Shown here in pieces: positions 34,332-42,424 of a DNA stretch of 64,000 nt. Made by a program: the position numbers and the translations under genes. The notes beneath the pieces were generated by a model, which made no database searches, had not been told where the DNA came from, and saw only the letters and a list, made by a program, of their open reading frames with translations. Origin of the DNA: Bacillus sp. CH30_1T (GTDB taxonomy: Bacteria; Bacillota; Bacilli; Bacillales; Bacillaceae_B); the NCBI RefSeq assembly GCF_008364765.1, contig NZ_VTUY01000004.1, forward strand, positions 300,151 to 364,150. Direction: 5' to 3'. Each line of letters starts with the position of its first letter. Position 1 is the first letter of the stretch.

Positions 34332-36187
34332 GTAGGATATCCCGTATTATATCTCGATTTAAGACTTATAAATTAATTGGTTTTGCACTCGTATCCTTAT
34401 GGTTAAAGACCGTGTTAGTTTCTTTTATTGGGTTTAATTTACGTATCGAATCCTTATTGGACTTATTACTCATCATATTCAATCCTCTTGGCTCGTTAAT
34501 GCTATTAATTGGATTCAGTTTTTACTTCTCAAAGAAGATAAAACCCGCTGTTGTAGTCCTTGTTATGGGGATTGCAACCGGGCTCTTATACGGCGATCTA
34601 TTATATTTTCGATTTTACTCAGATTTTATTACCGTTCCGATTTTATTTCAGTTTAAAAATGTGGGGGGGATCGGACCAAGTACCTTTGAACTGATGAGTC
34701 CCTGGGATCTCCTCTTAATTGTAGATTTCCTTCTTGTCGGGTGGTTATTAAAGAGAAAGTGGACGGCTACTTCTTCCATAAAGGTCTCAAGGAGGTGGAA
34801 GCTTTCATATATCGGGTTGAGTCTAGTTTTACTGCTCGTAACTGTAGGATTGGGGCTGATGAAATCTCCATATTTATTTGCTGAATCCTATGACAGAGAG
34901 CAAATTGTCAAATCAGTGGGACCATACAATTATCACCTATATGATATTGGGGTTGAAGCTACGGTACCTTTCACCAAGATGCTTGCCAGTAAATCAGACA
35001 CAGAAGCGTCCATTAAATATACACAATCCAAGAAACACAACAACTCAGATTTGTTCGGTGTTGCTGACGGAAAAAATGTTGTATTGATCAGTATGGAATC
35101 TACCCAAAATTTTGTCATCAACCAAAAAGTCGACGGAGAAGAAATCACACCTTTTTTAAATTCTTTAATCAAGGATAGTTTTTATTTCAATCATATTTAT
35201 GATCAGACTGCTCAAGGGAAAACCTCAGATTCTGAATTCATGATCGATACAGGTTTATACCCTCTAGCAAGCGGTTCAGCATTTGTTCGCAAACCGGATA
35301 ACCGTTACAAAAGCATGCCCAATATTTTGGAAAAGAAAGAAGATTATTATGCGGCAGTTTTCCATGGCAATGATCGTACTTTTTGGAATCGTGAAATAAT
35401 GTACGAATCGTTAGGCTACAACCGTTATTTTTCGAAGAAAGACTTCAATGTTACGGAAGAAAACTCTGTTAACTACGGATTAAAGGATATCCCGTTCTTT
35501 GAGCAATCCATTTCGTATCTTGAGAAATTACCTCAACCGTTTTACACGCGTTTCATTACGCTGACCAATCACTTCCCTTTTTTATTAGAAGAAGAGGATA
35601 AACTTATTCAAGAGGCTACAACAAATGAGGATGTTGTGAACCGTTACGTATCAACCATACGTTATGAGGATGAAGCGATTAAAACATTGTTTAACAGGCT
35701 TAAGAAAAACGGAATGTATAAAAACACGATTTTTGTACTATATGGAGACCATTATGGCATCTCCGAAAAATATGAAAATGGAGTGTTCGAGCTTTTAGGG
35801 CAGGAAGACACTCCAGTGAATCATGTGAAACTTCAACAAGTTCCACTCATTATCCATGTGCCTGGTGAAAAGGGAAAAACGATCGAAACGATAGGCGGAG
35901 AAATCGATATTCGTCCAACTATTCTCCATTTATTAGGGATTAAAACGAAGGATAATCTTTCATTTGGACATAATCTATTCACTCGAAAAGAAGATCATCC
36001 TGTTATTTTCAGGGATGGTGATTTCGTAACTGAAGAGTACGTCTATAAAGACAATATTTGCTATGATAAGAGCAGTGAAGCATCGACTTCTGAATCATTA
36101 TGTGAGCCGTTTAAAGAAACTGTAAGAAAAGAGTTAGGCATGTCTGATGATATTATTTATGGAGATTTGTTGAGGTTCTTAGATTAG
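34328..36187 (+). CDS. Lipoteichoic-acid-synthase-type sulfatase-fold enzyme
   Basis: The 619-residue protein has about five N-terminal membrane helices (about 15-185) and an extracellular sulfatase-fold domain (about 248-590). Catalytic residues match LtaS: Glu257 in SMEST, Thr299 in GKTSDSEF and a later YGDHYG metal motif. LtaS-like enzymes move glycerol-phosphate from phosphatidylglycerol or prime such chains. ATGA overlap with the preceding fusion gene means translational coupling. B. subtilis has four paralogues; which one this matches, or whether it has another headgroup substrate, cannot be decided here. Confidence 0.85.
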   Translation: MSRISRIISRFKTYKLIGFALVSLWLKTVLVSFIGFNLRIESLLDLLLIIFNPLGSLMLLIGFSFYFSKKIKPAVVVLVMGIATGLLYGDLLYFRFYSDFITVPILFQFKNVGGIGPSTFELMSPWDLLLIVDFLLVGWLLKRKWTATSSIKVSRRWKLSYIGLSLVLLLVTVGLGLMKSPYLFAESYDREQIVKSVGPYNYHLYDIGVEATVPFTKMLASKSDTEASIKYTQSKKHNNSDLFGVADGKNVVLISMESTQNFVINQKVDGEEITPFLNSLIKDSFYFNHIYDQTAQGKTSDSEFMIDTGLYPLASGSAFVRKPDNRYKSMPNILEKKEDYYAAVFHGNDRTFWNREIMYESLGYNRYFSKKDFNVTEENSVNYGLKDIPFFEQSISYLEKLPQPFYTRFITLTNHFPFLLEEEDKLIQEATTNEDVVNRYVSTIRYEDEAIKTLFNRLKKNGMYKNTIFVLYGDHYGISEKYENGVFELLGQEDTPVNHVKLQQVPLIIHVPGEKGKTIETIGGEIDIRPTILHLLGIKTKDNLSFGHNLFTRKEDHPVIFRDGDFVTEEYVYKDNICYDKSSEASTSESLCEPFKETVRKELGMSDDIIYGDLLRFLD

Positions 36188-36194
36188 ACGAAGA

Positions 36195-36226
36195 AAACCC
36201 GGCTCTACTATAGAGTCGGGTTTTGT
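36195..36226 (+). terminator. Intrinsic terminator of the plsY-ltaS group
   Basis: AACCCGGCTCTA and TAGAGTCGGGTT form a stem with one G-U pair around CTA, followed by T residues. It closes the cluster that begins at plsY or YwaF. Confidence 0.85.
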
Positions 36227-36428
36227 ATTGGATAATTGATTGTCTATAATATTATTATGTAAACTTAAGGTCATTCTTTTTTCGTTCACGATTTTCAAAA
36301 AGTCCTATTCGAAGTAGGAATGTCCATCTTTTGCTCATTGTATTTAGCCTCCCAGCAGGTTGCTGAGAACTGGGAAATCTTGATAGATTAAGTGTATCAT
36401 AGATTAAGAGAGATGAGATTATTCCAAT

Positions 36429-36463
36429 AAAAAAGCTCAGGATTAAATTCCCTAAGCTTTTGG
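36429..36463 (-). terminator. Probable terminator of the KinB-like gene
   Basis: On the minus strand CAAAAGCTTAGG and CCTGAGCTTTT form a stem around a short AT-rich loop, followed by T residues. It lies just past the stop of the kinase gene. Confidence 0.65.
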
Positions 36464-36469
36464 TGATGA

Positions 36470-37723
36470 TTATTGTTTGGTTGTGAGAGGTAGACGAATC
36501 TTCACGACAGTACCCCTATTTAACTCACTTTCGTACTCGATCATTCCACCCATTTCACGAATGATTTTATTCGTCACCATGCTTCCGAGACCGGTGCCCT
36601 TTGTTTTCGTAGTGTAAAAAGGTAAACCGATCTTTTTCAACTCATCCCCAGTCATTCCTTTTCCCGTGTCTGAAATATTGATTACCACACTGTCCCTGGA
36701 AAAGTCTTCTTTTAAAAAGAGGGTGATTTCTCCATGTTCCTCAATGGATTCAATTCCGTTCTTTATGACGTTCATAATTGCTTGCTTCATATGATGCTCA
36801 TCACCCTTAATATAATGGGTTCCATCTTGGTTAAATAGTATCGAGGTATTCGAATAGGAGGCAAATGGTCTTAGTAAGTCGACACAGTCCTGAAGCACTC
36901 TTTCAAGGTTGAGTGTAGACAGCTGAAATTCACTTGGTCTTGCTACGCTAAGGTAGTCTGTGATGATTTTATTCGTACGATCTAATTCATTCAGAATAAG
37001 AGGGGAGTACCTTTTAAACTGTTCATCATCAGAGTCCTCGCTTAGATGCTGTATGAATCCTCTTACAGTTGCAAGGGGATTGCGAATCTCATGGGCAATA
37101 GAAGCCGCCATCTGTCCCACCATATTCAATTTGTCAAGATACACCATTTCTTCGATCTGCCTGTTCGTGTGAATCAAATGTTCAATAATGAATACCAGAG
37201 CCACAAAAGTAAAATAGAAAACAGTGAAATAAATAAAATAAAACGGCAAATGGAGAATAGGAATAAAGCTGTTGATAATCGTGATGTAAAACAATGAATG
37301 GAACAGGAAGATAATTGTACTCCCCAGTAATTTATATTGTGTCTTTAATAACATCTTACGAAAGAGAATACCAATTACAAACGCCAGGACGGAGACAGCA
37401 ATTCCAACCATGACATATGGACCGCCTATTAAATAGCGGAAGATGATCACGCACCCTAAAACGATTGATCCTGATAATAATCCGGCGTATATCGTTGCTA
37501 TTAAAATGGCGATCATGCGTAAGTCAAAATGAGTTTTTCCAAGGGTTTCAATCGGATAAAGCATACATAATAAAGCCCCAAAGGATGCGATCAGACCATA
37601 AGTGATTTTATGTTTAAAATGTGGAACTTGTTTTTCTTTAAATGGAAATAATACGTTAGCATTATACGTAAATGAAAACAAAATTGTAATATTGACCAAC
37701 AAAGTTTTGATTAATGTAATCAA
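36470..37723 (-). CDS. Sporulation-type sensor histidine kinase, KinB-like
   Basis: The 417-residue protein has six N-terminal membrane helices (about 5-185), then a HisKA domain with the phosphorylated His211 in SIAHEIRNPLATVRGF, and an ATPase domain with N box NVIKNGIES, G1 DTGKGM and G2 GTGLGS. The order and the membrane part fit KinB, which feeds the Spo0F-Spo0A phosphorelay. There is no partner response regulator nearby, as usual for phosphorelay kinases. The TTG start is set by GGAGG 7 nt upstream. Confidence 0.82.
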   Translation of the reverse strand: MITLIKTLLVNITILFSFTYNANVLFPFKEKQVPHFKHKITYGLIASFGALLCMLYPIETLGKTHFDLRMIAILIATIYAGLLSGSIVLGCVIIFRYLIGGPYVMVGIAVSVLAFVIGILFRKMLLKTQYKLLGSTIIFLFHSLFYITIINSFIPILHLPFYFIYFTVFYFTFVALVFIIEHLIHTNRQIEEMVYLDKLNMVGQMAASIAHEIRNPLATVRGFIQHLSEDSDDEQFKRYSPLILNELDRTNKIITDYLSVARPSEFQLSTLNLERVLQDCVDLLRPFASYSNTSILFNQDGTHYIKGDEHHMKQAIMNVIKNGIESIEEHGEITLFLKEDFSRDSVVINISDTGKGMTGDELKKIGLPFYTTKTKGTGLGSMVTNKIIREMGGMIEYESELNRGTVVKIRLPLTTKQ

Positions 37724-38117
37724 AGAAAAGCCTCCAAAACCTAATTTACCTGGAAACAGAAAACAGTTCCAGCCTATCCAAAATATGAATATACAAGTAT
37801 TAAAAATACTTCATTTTCCCCTTTGAGTCAAATTTAATTGGCTGAGGGACGGACCTTGAAATGATAAATAGAAAATGGCTGGATAACTTGATTAACATGA
37901 TTAAAACAAGGTATTCGTAATGCCAATGAAAGTTGGATGGTGCTCATATAGAGGTCCGTCCCTCACTATAAGCAGGTATTTTGAAGCTGATAATAGAATA
38001 TATAAGTTATACAAGCTGGTTTTAGTGCACTTTAGGGTATGTTTGTTACATAGATCATTTTGATTCCAGTGAGATGAGTTCAGTAGTTGTCGCGGGATGT
38101 TTATCTTTGGAGGAGGG
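37724..38117. other. Divergent intergenic region with an inverted motif pair
   Basis: About 390 bp between the KinB-like gene (leftward) and the YitT gene (rightward). It contains two inverted copies of the 14-bp GGGACGGACC motif at 37844-37857 and 37951-37964. Promoters for both genes must lie here, but I see no strong consensus pair. Confidence 0.55.
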
Positions 38118-38123
38118 ATGAAG

Positions 38124-39026
38124 ATGATTGAAGGACAGGGAATAAATCAATTGCAGCAAGTGAAAATAAAGCATAAGAAGATTCCTCTTAAAGAGGTAGT
38201 GAAAAGAGCTGTCCTCATTACCATCGGGGCGATGATCATGGCGGTTGGCCTTGAAATATTTCTAGTCCCGAACCAGGTCATTGATGGAGGAATCGTTGGT
38301 GTCTCGATTATGCTCTCCCATATTACAGGCGTTAAGCTTGGTCTTTTCATCTTTATCCTTAATATCCCCTTTTTCTTCATCGGATATAAACAAATCGGAA
38401 AAACCTTCGCATTCTCTACACTATACGGAATTATTATACTATCGATTTCAACCACATTTCTTCACCCGGTAGCTGCCTTCACCCAAGACATTCTGCTGGC
38501 TTCTTTATTCGGCGGGATCGTTCTTGGAATAGGAGTGGGTATGGTCATTCGTTACGGCGGATCTCTTGATGGAACGGAAATCCTTGCTATTTTATCAAGT
38601 AAAAAGCTTCCCTTCTCTGTCGGTGAAATCATCATGTTCGTCAATCTGTTCATTTTGGCTTCCGCGGGATTTGTATTCAGCTGGGACAGAGCCATGTATT
38701 CACTTCTGGCTTATTACGTAGCTTTTAAAATGATAGATATTACCATTAAAGGACTGGATGAATCCAAATCGGTTTGGATCATTAGTGAAAATTACAAGGA
38801 AATCGGTGATGCCCTCTTACACCGACTGGGTAGAGGAGTGACCTATTTAAAAGGAGAAGGCGCATTTTCAGGAGATGATAAGAAAGTGATATTCTGCGTC
38901 ATCACTCGTCTGGAGGAAGCGAAACTGAAAGACATCGTTGCAGAACATGATCCGTCCGCCTTTCTAGCCATCGCTGATATAGCAGAGGTAAGAGGTGGGA
39001 GGTTTAAGAAGAAAGATATTCATTAG
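38124..39026 (+). CDS. YitT family protein with DUF2179 domain
   Basis: A 300-residue protein with about five membrane helices in the first 200 residues (GLEIFLVPNQVIDGGIVGVS, MVIRYGGSLDGTEILAI) and a soluble C-terminal DUF2179 domain (about 215-290). The family is widespread in Firmicutes and of unknown function. The ATG at 38124 follows GGAGGG by 6 nt; two upstream in-frame ATGs are too close to or before that site. A terminator follows. Confidence 0.85.
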   Translation: MIEGQGINQLQQVKIKHKKIPLKEVVKRAVLITIGAMIMAVGLEIFLVPNQVIDGGIVGVSIMLSHITGVKLGLFIFILNIPFFFIGYKQIGKTFAFSTLYGIIILSISTTFLHPVAAFTQDILLASLFGGIVLGIGVGMVIRYGGSLDGTEILAILSSKKLPFSVGEIIMFVNLFILASAGFVFSWDRAMYSLLAYYVAFKMIDITIKGLDESKSVWIISENYKEIGDALLHRLGRGVTYLKGEGAFSGDDKKVIFCVITRLEEAKLKDIVAEHDPSAFLAIADIAEVRGGRFKKKDIH

Positions 39027-39035
39027 ACGTAAGAG

Positions 39036-39074
39036 AAAAGCGCGATAGAGGGTAGCCTTTATTGTGCTTTTTGT
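39036..39074 (+). terminator. Intrinsic terminator after the YitT gene
   Basis: AAAGCGCGATA pairs with TATTGTGCTTT with G-U pairs, followed by T residues. Confidence 0.65.
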
Positions 39075-39226
39075 TGATTTGAACCAGGAAATTGATCGAT
39101 TATGCTTTTTTCGTGAAAATTCGGATTCATTGGAAGTGCTCTGTTCAGAAGCGTATATTTCCTTATTGTCGTCCCCTCCCGGTTATAGTATGATAAGCTA
39201 GATTATCACGAAAGGGGGGGGAGAGA

Positions 39227-39538
39227 GTGAAGAAAATTATGTTGCTTGTGCTATTTTGCAATTTTGGATTTTTCCAGCAGATTAACGATATTCAGGCTCA
39301 TAGGGGGGAAGAAGTCATTCAAGATCAAGCTCAGATTGCCTATCTTGACGATGATTCTTTCTCATTAACTCCTTCTCTTGTGACGAAGAAAATAGAAGAT
39401 AAAAGCAGAATTCCTTTTAAAAGAATTCTGACTCTACTTCCTCCCACTCTTTCCAGTGACGGATCATGTTCCCATTATCGTGGGGATTCAACCGGGTTTG
39501 GGGTCATCGTGAAATACCACTCCAACTATCTTTCTTGA
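39227..39538 (+). CDS. Small secreted protein of unknown function
   Basis: The 103-residue product has an N-terminal signal peptide (MKKIMLLVLFCNFGFF, with a likely cleavage after DIQA) and a polar mature part ending in a proline-rich segment and SCSHYRGDSTGFGVIVKY. The GTG start is set by a run of G residues and AGAGA. It is followed 45 bp later by uppP. No family recognised. Confidence 0.6.
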   Translation: MKKIMLLVLFCNFGFFQQINDIQAHRGEEVIQDQAQIAYLDDDSFSLTPSLVTKKIEDKSRIPFKRILTLLPPTLSSDGSCSHYRGDSTGFGVIVKYHSNYLS

Positions 39539-39583
39539 CTGTCATATTCACAGTCTGATTAAACGATAGAGGAGAAATGATAA

Positions 39584-40405
39584 ATGGACGTCATCATGTT
39601 AATAAAAGCATTCATATTGGGTATGGTGGAAGGGTTAACGGAGTTTGCTCCTGTATCTTCCACTGGCCATATGATTGTAGTAGACGATTTATGGATCCAA
39701 TCGAAAGAAGTATTGGGTAAATATCCGGCAAATACGTTCAAAGTTGTGATCCAACTAGGCTCAATTTTAGCAGTTGTCATTGTATTTAGAGAGAGATTTA
39801 AAGATTTACTCGGATTGAATCAACGGACCGCAAGTAAATCATCCAATTTAAAAGTAACCCACATACTGGCTGGATTAATTCCTGCAGTGATTCTAGGCTT
39901 GTTATTTGAGGATTATATCGATGAGCATCTTTTTTCGCTTAATACAGTTCTGGCTGGTTTAACGATCGGTGCTTTCCTCATGATTGCAGCGGATTTGTTT
40001 CGTCCCAAAAGCGCCACAGTGGAAAACGTCGACCAGATAACACATAAAAAAGCGCTGGTGATCGGGCTTATTCAATGCTTATCATTATGGCCAGGTTTTT
40101 CGCGGTCAGGATCCACCATTTCTGGAGGAGTGTTACTTGGATTAAGCTACCGGGCAGCATCAGATTTCACATTCATTATGGCGGTACCCATCATGCTGGG
40201 AGCAAGTTCGCTTTCTCTTATGAAGAACTGGATGTATTTTACCCCTGAGTTTTTACCGTTTCTTTTGGTAGGGTTCTTAAGTGCATTTCTATTTGCTTAT
40301 CTGTCGATTCGCTTTTTCCTAAAGGTGATTAATAAAATCAAGCTAATTCCTTTTGCGATCTACCGACTTGTTCTAGTCGCGATTATTTTTCTTGTTTTTA
40401 TCTAA
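39584..40405 (+). CDS. uppP: Undecaprenyl-diphosphatase UppP/BacA
   Basis: The 273-residue membrane enzyme removes a phosphate from undecaprenyl diphosphate and so recycles the wall carrier lipid; excess confers bacitracin resistance. Signatures: EGLTEFAPVSSTGHMI (about 16-31) and the second motif SLWPGFSRSGSTISGG (about 166-181), holding the catalytic Glu, His, Ser and Arg residues. About eight hydrophobic helices. Good ribosome binding site (GAGGAGAAA). Confidence 0.95.
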   Translation: MDVIMLIKAFILGMVEGLTEFAPVSSTGHMIVVDDLWIQSKEVLGKYPANTFKVVIQLGSILAVVIVFRERFKDLLGLNQRTASKSSNLKVTHILAGLIPAVILGLLFEDYIDEHLFSLNTVLAGLTIGAFLMIAADLFRPKSATVENVDQITHKKALVIGLIQCLSLWPGFSRSGSTISGGVLLGLSYRAASDFTFIMAVPIMLGASSLSLMKNWMYFTPEFLPFLLVGFLSAFLFAYLSIRFFLKVINKIKLIPFAIYRLVLVAIIFLVFI

Positions 40406-40411
40406 TCACTA

Positions 40412-40440
40412 TTGACAGTTAGAAAATACTACCATATAAT
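40412..40440 (+). promoter_or_regulatory. Consensus sigma-A promoter for the tandem thr leaders
   Basis: TTGACA (40412-40417) and TATAAT (40435-40440) are both perfect and separated by 17 bp. It is the only strong promoter ahead of both T-box units. Confidence 0.88.
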
Positions 40441-40494
40441 TTCAATAACAAATTTCTTCTATTTTGAATATACTATACGAAAGCAAAGATGAGG

Positions 40495-40720
40495 ACATGA
40501 TTCATTCCGTTTTTTCTTGATCAGAGAGCAGGGTCACCGGCTGAGAGCCCTGAAGAGAAAAGAATGATTTACCACCTCGGAGCTATTATGGTGAAATGTC
40601 AGTATCCATAATCGGGAAAACCGTTATCTTACTTAAGCGAAGAGTAATATTTTACACTTCTGAATTAGGGTGGAACCACGACCGCACTCGTCCCTTGGTT
40701 AGGGATGGGTGCGGTTTTTT
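40495..40720 (+). promoter_or_regulatory. T-box riboswitch 1 (Thr)
   Basis: A complete T-box: stem I with AGAGAGCAGGGTCACCGG, the specifier ACC (Thr) six bases before GAGC near 40574, the T-box sequence AGGGTGGAACCACG ending at 40680, and a terminator (ACCGCAC...GTGCGGT then T-run, 40681-40717). Confidence 0.92.
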
Positions 40721-40744
40721 TATTAATTGAATAATAAAGTGTTG

Positions 40745-40978
40745 AAGAGGACACGAATCATTTGCTGTTTTTCTTACCAGAGAACAGGGTCACATGGCTG
40801 AGAGCCCTGAAGAAAAGGAAATGATTTACCACCTCGGAGCTATTATGGTGAAATGTCAGTATCCATAATCGGGAAAACCGTTATCAACTTTGAGCGGAGA
40901 GCTATGTTTAGCACTTCGGAATTAGGGTGGTACCACGACCGCATTCGTCCCTTGTTAGGGATGAATGCGGTTTTTTAT
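40745..40978 (+). promoter_or_regulatory. T-box riboswitch 2 (Thr)
   Basis: A second complete T-box with the same ACC specifier, AGGGTGGTACCACG at about 40924-40937, and a terminator (ACCGCATTCGTCCC / GGGATGAATGCGGT). Its central 60 bases or so, from the specifier on, are identical to those of unit 1, so a recent tandem duplication is likely. Confidence 0.92.
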
Positions 40979-41005
40979 ATAAAAAAATGAATAGGAGGAA
41001 ACAAA

Positions 41006-42229
41006 ATGTCAATTCAATCTGAAGTAGAAAAAAGAAATCACAGGAAACTAGGTCAGGAGCTGGAGTTATTTGTATCGATGGAGGAGGCACCCGGGATGCC
41101 CTTTTATTTACCGAAAGGGATGCTATTACGGAATGAGTTAGAAGACTTTTGGAAGAGGGAACATAGGAAAGCTGGATACCAGGAGATTAGAACTCCCATT
41201 ATGATGAAGCAGGAGCTATGGGAAAAGTCAGGCCACTGGAATCATTACCATGAGAATATGTATTTCTCAGAAGTAGATGATCAGAAATATGCAATCAAGC
41301 CAATGAGTTGTCCAGGGGCAGTATTGATCTATAAAAACAAGAGAAGAAGTTATCGGGAATTACCCCTTCGTTACGGTGAACTGGGTTTAGTTCATCGACA
41401 TGAGCTATCGGGTTCATTAAGTGGATTATTGAGAGTCCGTTCCTTCACTCAGGATGATGCTCATCTATTTGTAAGGGAAGATCAGATTCGGTCGGAGCTT
41501 CATAAAGTATTGGATCTTATTGATCTCTTCTATAGTAAATTTGGGTTTGACTATAAGGTTGAGCTTTCGACTCGTCCGGAAGATTTTATGGGCTCCGTTG
41601 CATTATGGGATAAAGCTGAAGGAGATTTGGAAGGTGTGTTGAAAGAGAGAGGAGTCAACTATCATGTTAATAAAGGAGACGGTGCGTTCTACGGACCAAA
41701 AATAGATTTTCATATATTGGACGTTATTGGTCGAAGCTGGCAATGTGGTACGGTTCAACTTGATTTCCAAATGCCTGAAAAATTCGAGTGTGAATATATT
41801 GATGAAGACAATGAAGCAGTCAGACCGATTATGATTCATCGAGCGATTTACGGTTCGATCGAACGTTTTATGGCAATCATCATTGAACATTTCGGAGGGG
41901 ATTTTCCACTTTGGTTAGCTCCCCACCAGGTCAAAATCCTTCCTATCTCCGACGCACATTTCCAATATGCTCAAGGAGTGAAATCACAGTTAGAAAGAGA
42001 AGGCTTTAGGGTGGAAGTCGATGATCGTGTAGAAAAAGTAGGTCTGAAAATCAGGGAAGCAGAAATGCAAAAAGTTCCTTATATGATGGTAATAGGAGAC
42101 AAGGAAATCAAGGGTGAAGTCATTTCATTACGTAAGAGAAGGGGAGGAAATGTTGGTATGTTAAGAATAAAAGAAGTTATATTGAAATTACAAGAAGAAG
42201 TAAACGGCTTAAATAGTAAGGCAAACTAA
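41006..42229 (+). CDS. Threonyl-tRNA synthetase paralogue without TGS and editing domains
   Basis: Only 407 residues, against about 640 for ThrS. The chain starts directly before the catalytic domain (GQELELFVSMEEAPGMPFYLPKG). Class II motif 2 is present (RHELSGSLSGLLRVRSFTQDD), as are the zinc ligands (Cys in KPMSCPG, His in DDAHLF, His in PIMIHRA), motif 3 (GSIERFMAI) and the anticodon-binding domain (about 310-400). The missing N-terminus normally clears Ser-tRNA-Thr. The start follows AGGAGG. Tandem T-boxes control it. It could be a stress-induced or inhibitor-tolerant second enzyme. Confidence 0.88.
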   Translation: MSIQSEVEKRNHRKLGQELELFVSMEEAPGMPFYLPKGMLLRNELEDFWKREHRKAGYQEIRTPIMMKQELWEKSGHWNHYHENMYFSEVDDQKYAIKPMSCPGAVLIYKNKRRSYRELPLRYGELGLVHRHELSGSLSGLLRVRSFTQDDAHLFVREDQIRSELHKVLDLIDLFYSKFGFDYKVELSTRPEDFMGSVALWDKAEGDLEGVLKERGVNYHVNKGDGAFYGPKIDFHILDVIGRSWQCGTVQLDFQMPEKFECEYIDEDNEAVRPIMIHRAIYGSIERFMAIIIEHFGGDFPLWLAPHQVKILPISDAHFQYAQGVKSQLEREGFRVEVDDRVEKVGLKIREAEMQKVPYMMVIGDKEIKGEVISLRKRRGGNVGMLRIKEVILKLQEEVNGLNSKAN

Positions 42230-42243
42230 ATTAAAAAGTCCAC

Positions 42244-42272
42244 TTGACTATTTCCTGTATTTTCTATACAAT
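42244..42272 (+). promoter_or_regulatory. Promoter of the leader-pyrH unit
   Basis: TTGACT (42244-42249) and TACAAT (42267-42272) are separated by exactly 17 bp. It lies just after the ThrRS paralogue and gives the next gene its own transcript of about 145 untranslated bases. Confidence 0.8.
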
Positions 42273-42314
42273 TAGAGAAGGAAAATTCTGAATAGTGCGA
42301 GAGGGGGAGGAGGA

Positions 42315-42362
42315 ATGTTTATTAATCATCAATTATATTTCGGCATTTCTTCTCCTATATAA
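42315..42362 (+). CDS. 15-residue leader peptide
   Basis: The short frame MFINHQLYFGISSPI begins at an ATG preceded by a very strong purine-rich site (GGGGGAGGAGGA). Its stop codon TAA touches the first base of a terminator stem. This arrangement is that of ribosome-controlled attenuators. The ribosome binding site AGGAGGA (42308-42314) can also pair with TTCTCCT inside the peptide frame (42350-42356). Confidence 0.65.
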   Translation: MFINHQLYFGISSPI

Positions 42363-42403
42363 AGAGCTAAAAGGGTATTCATAACCTTTTTAGTTCTTTT
42401 TTT
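42362..42403 (+). terminator. Attenuator terminator upstream of the UMP kinase paralogue
   Basis: AAGAGCTAAAAGGGT and ACCTTTTTAGTTCTT form a 15-bp stem with two G-U pairs around a 7-nt loop, followed by seven T residues. It stands between the leader peptide and the downstream gene start. Confidence 0.82.
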
Positions 42404-42424
42404 ATGTCCGGGGGAGGAATATAA

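Noticed and set aside
41006..42229. The short ThrRS as a gene truncated by a frameshift
   Set aside because: It has its own good ribosome binding site directly after the T-box leaders, and no ThrRS N-terminal sequence is found upstream in any frame.
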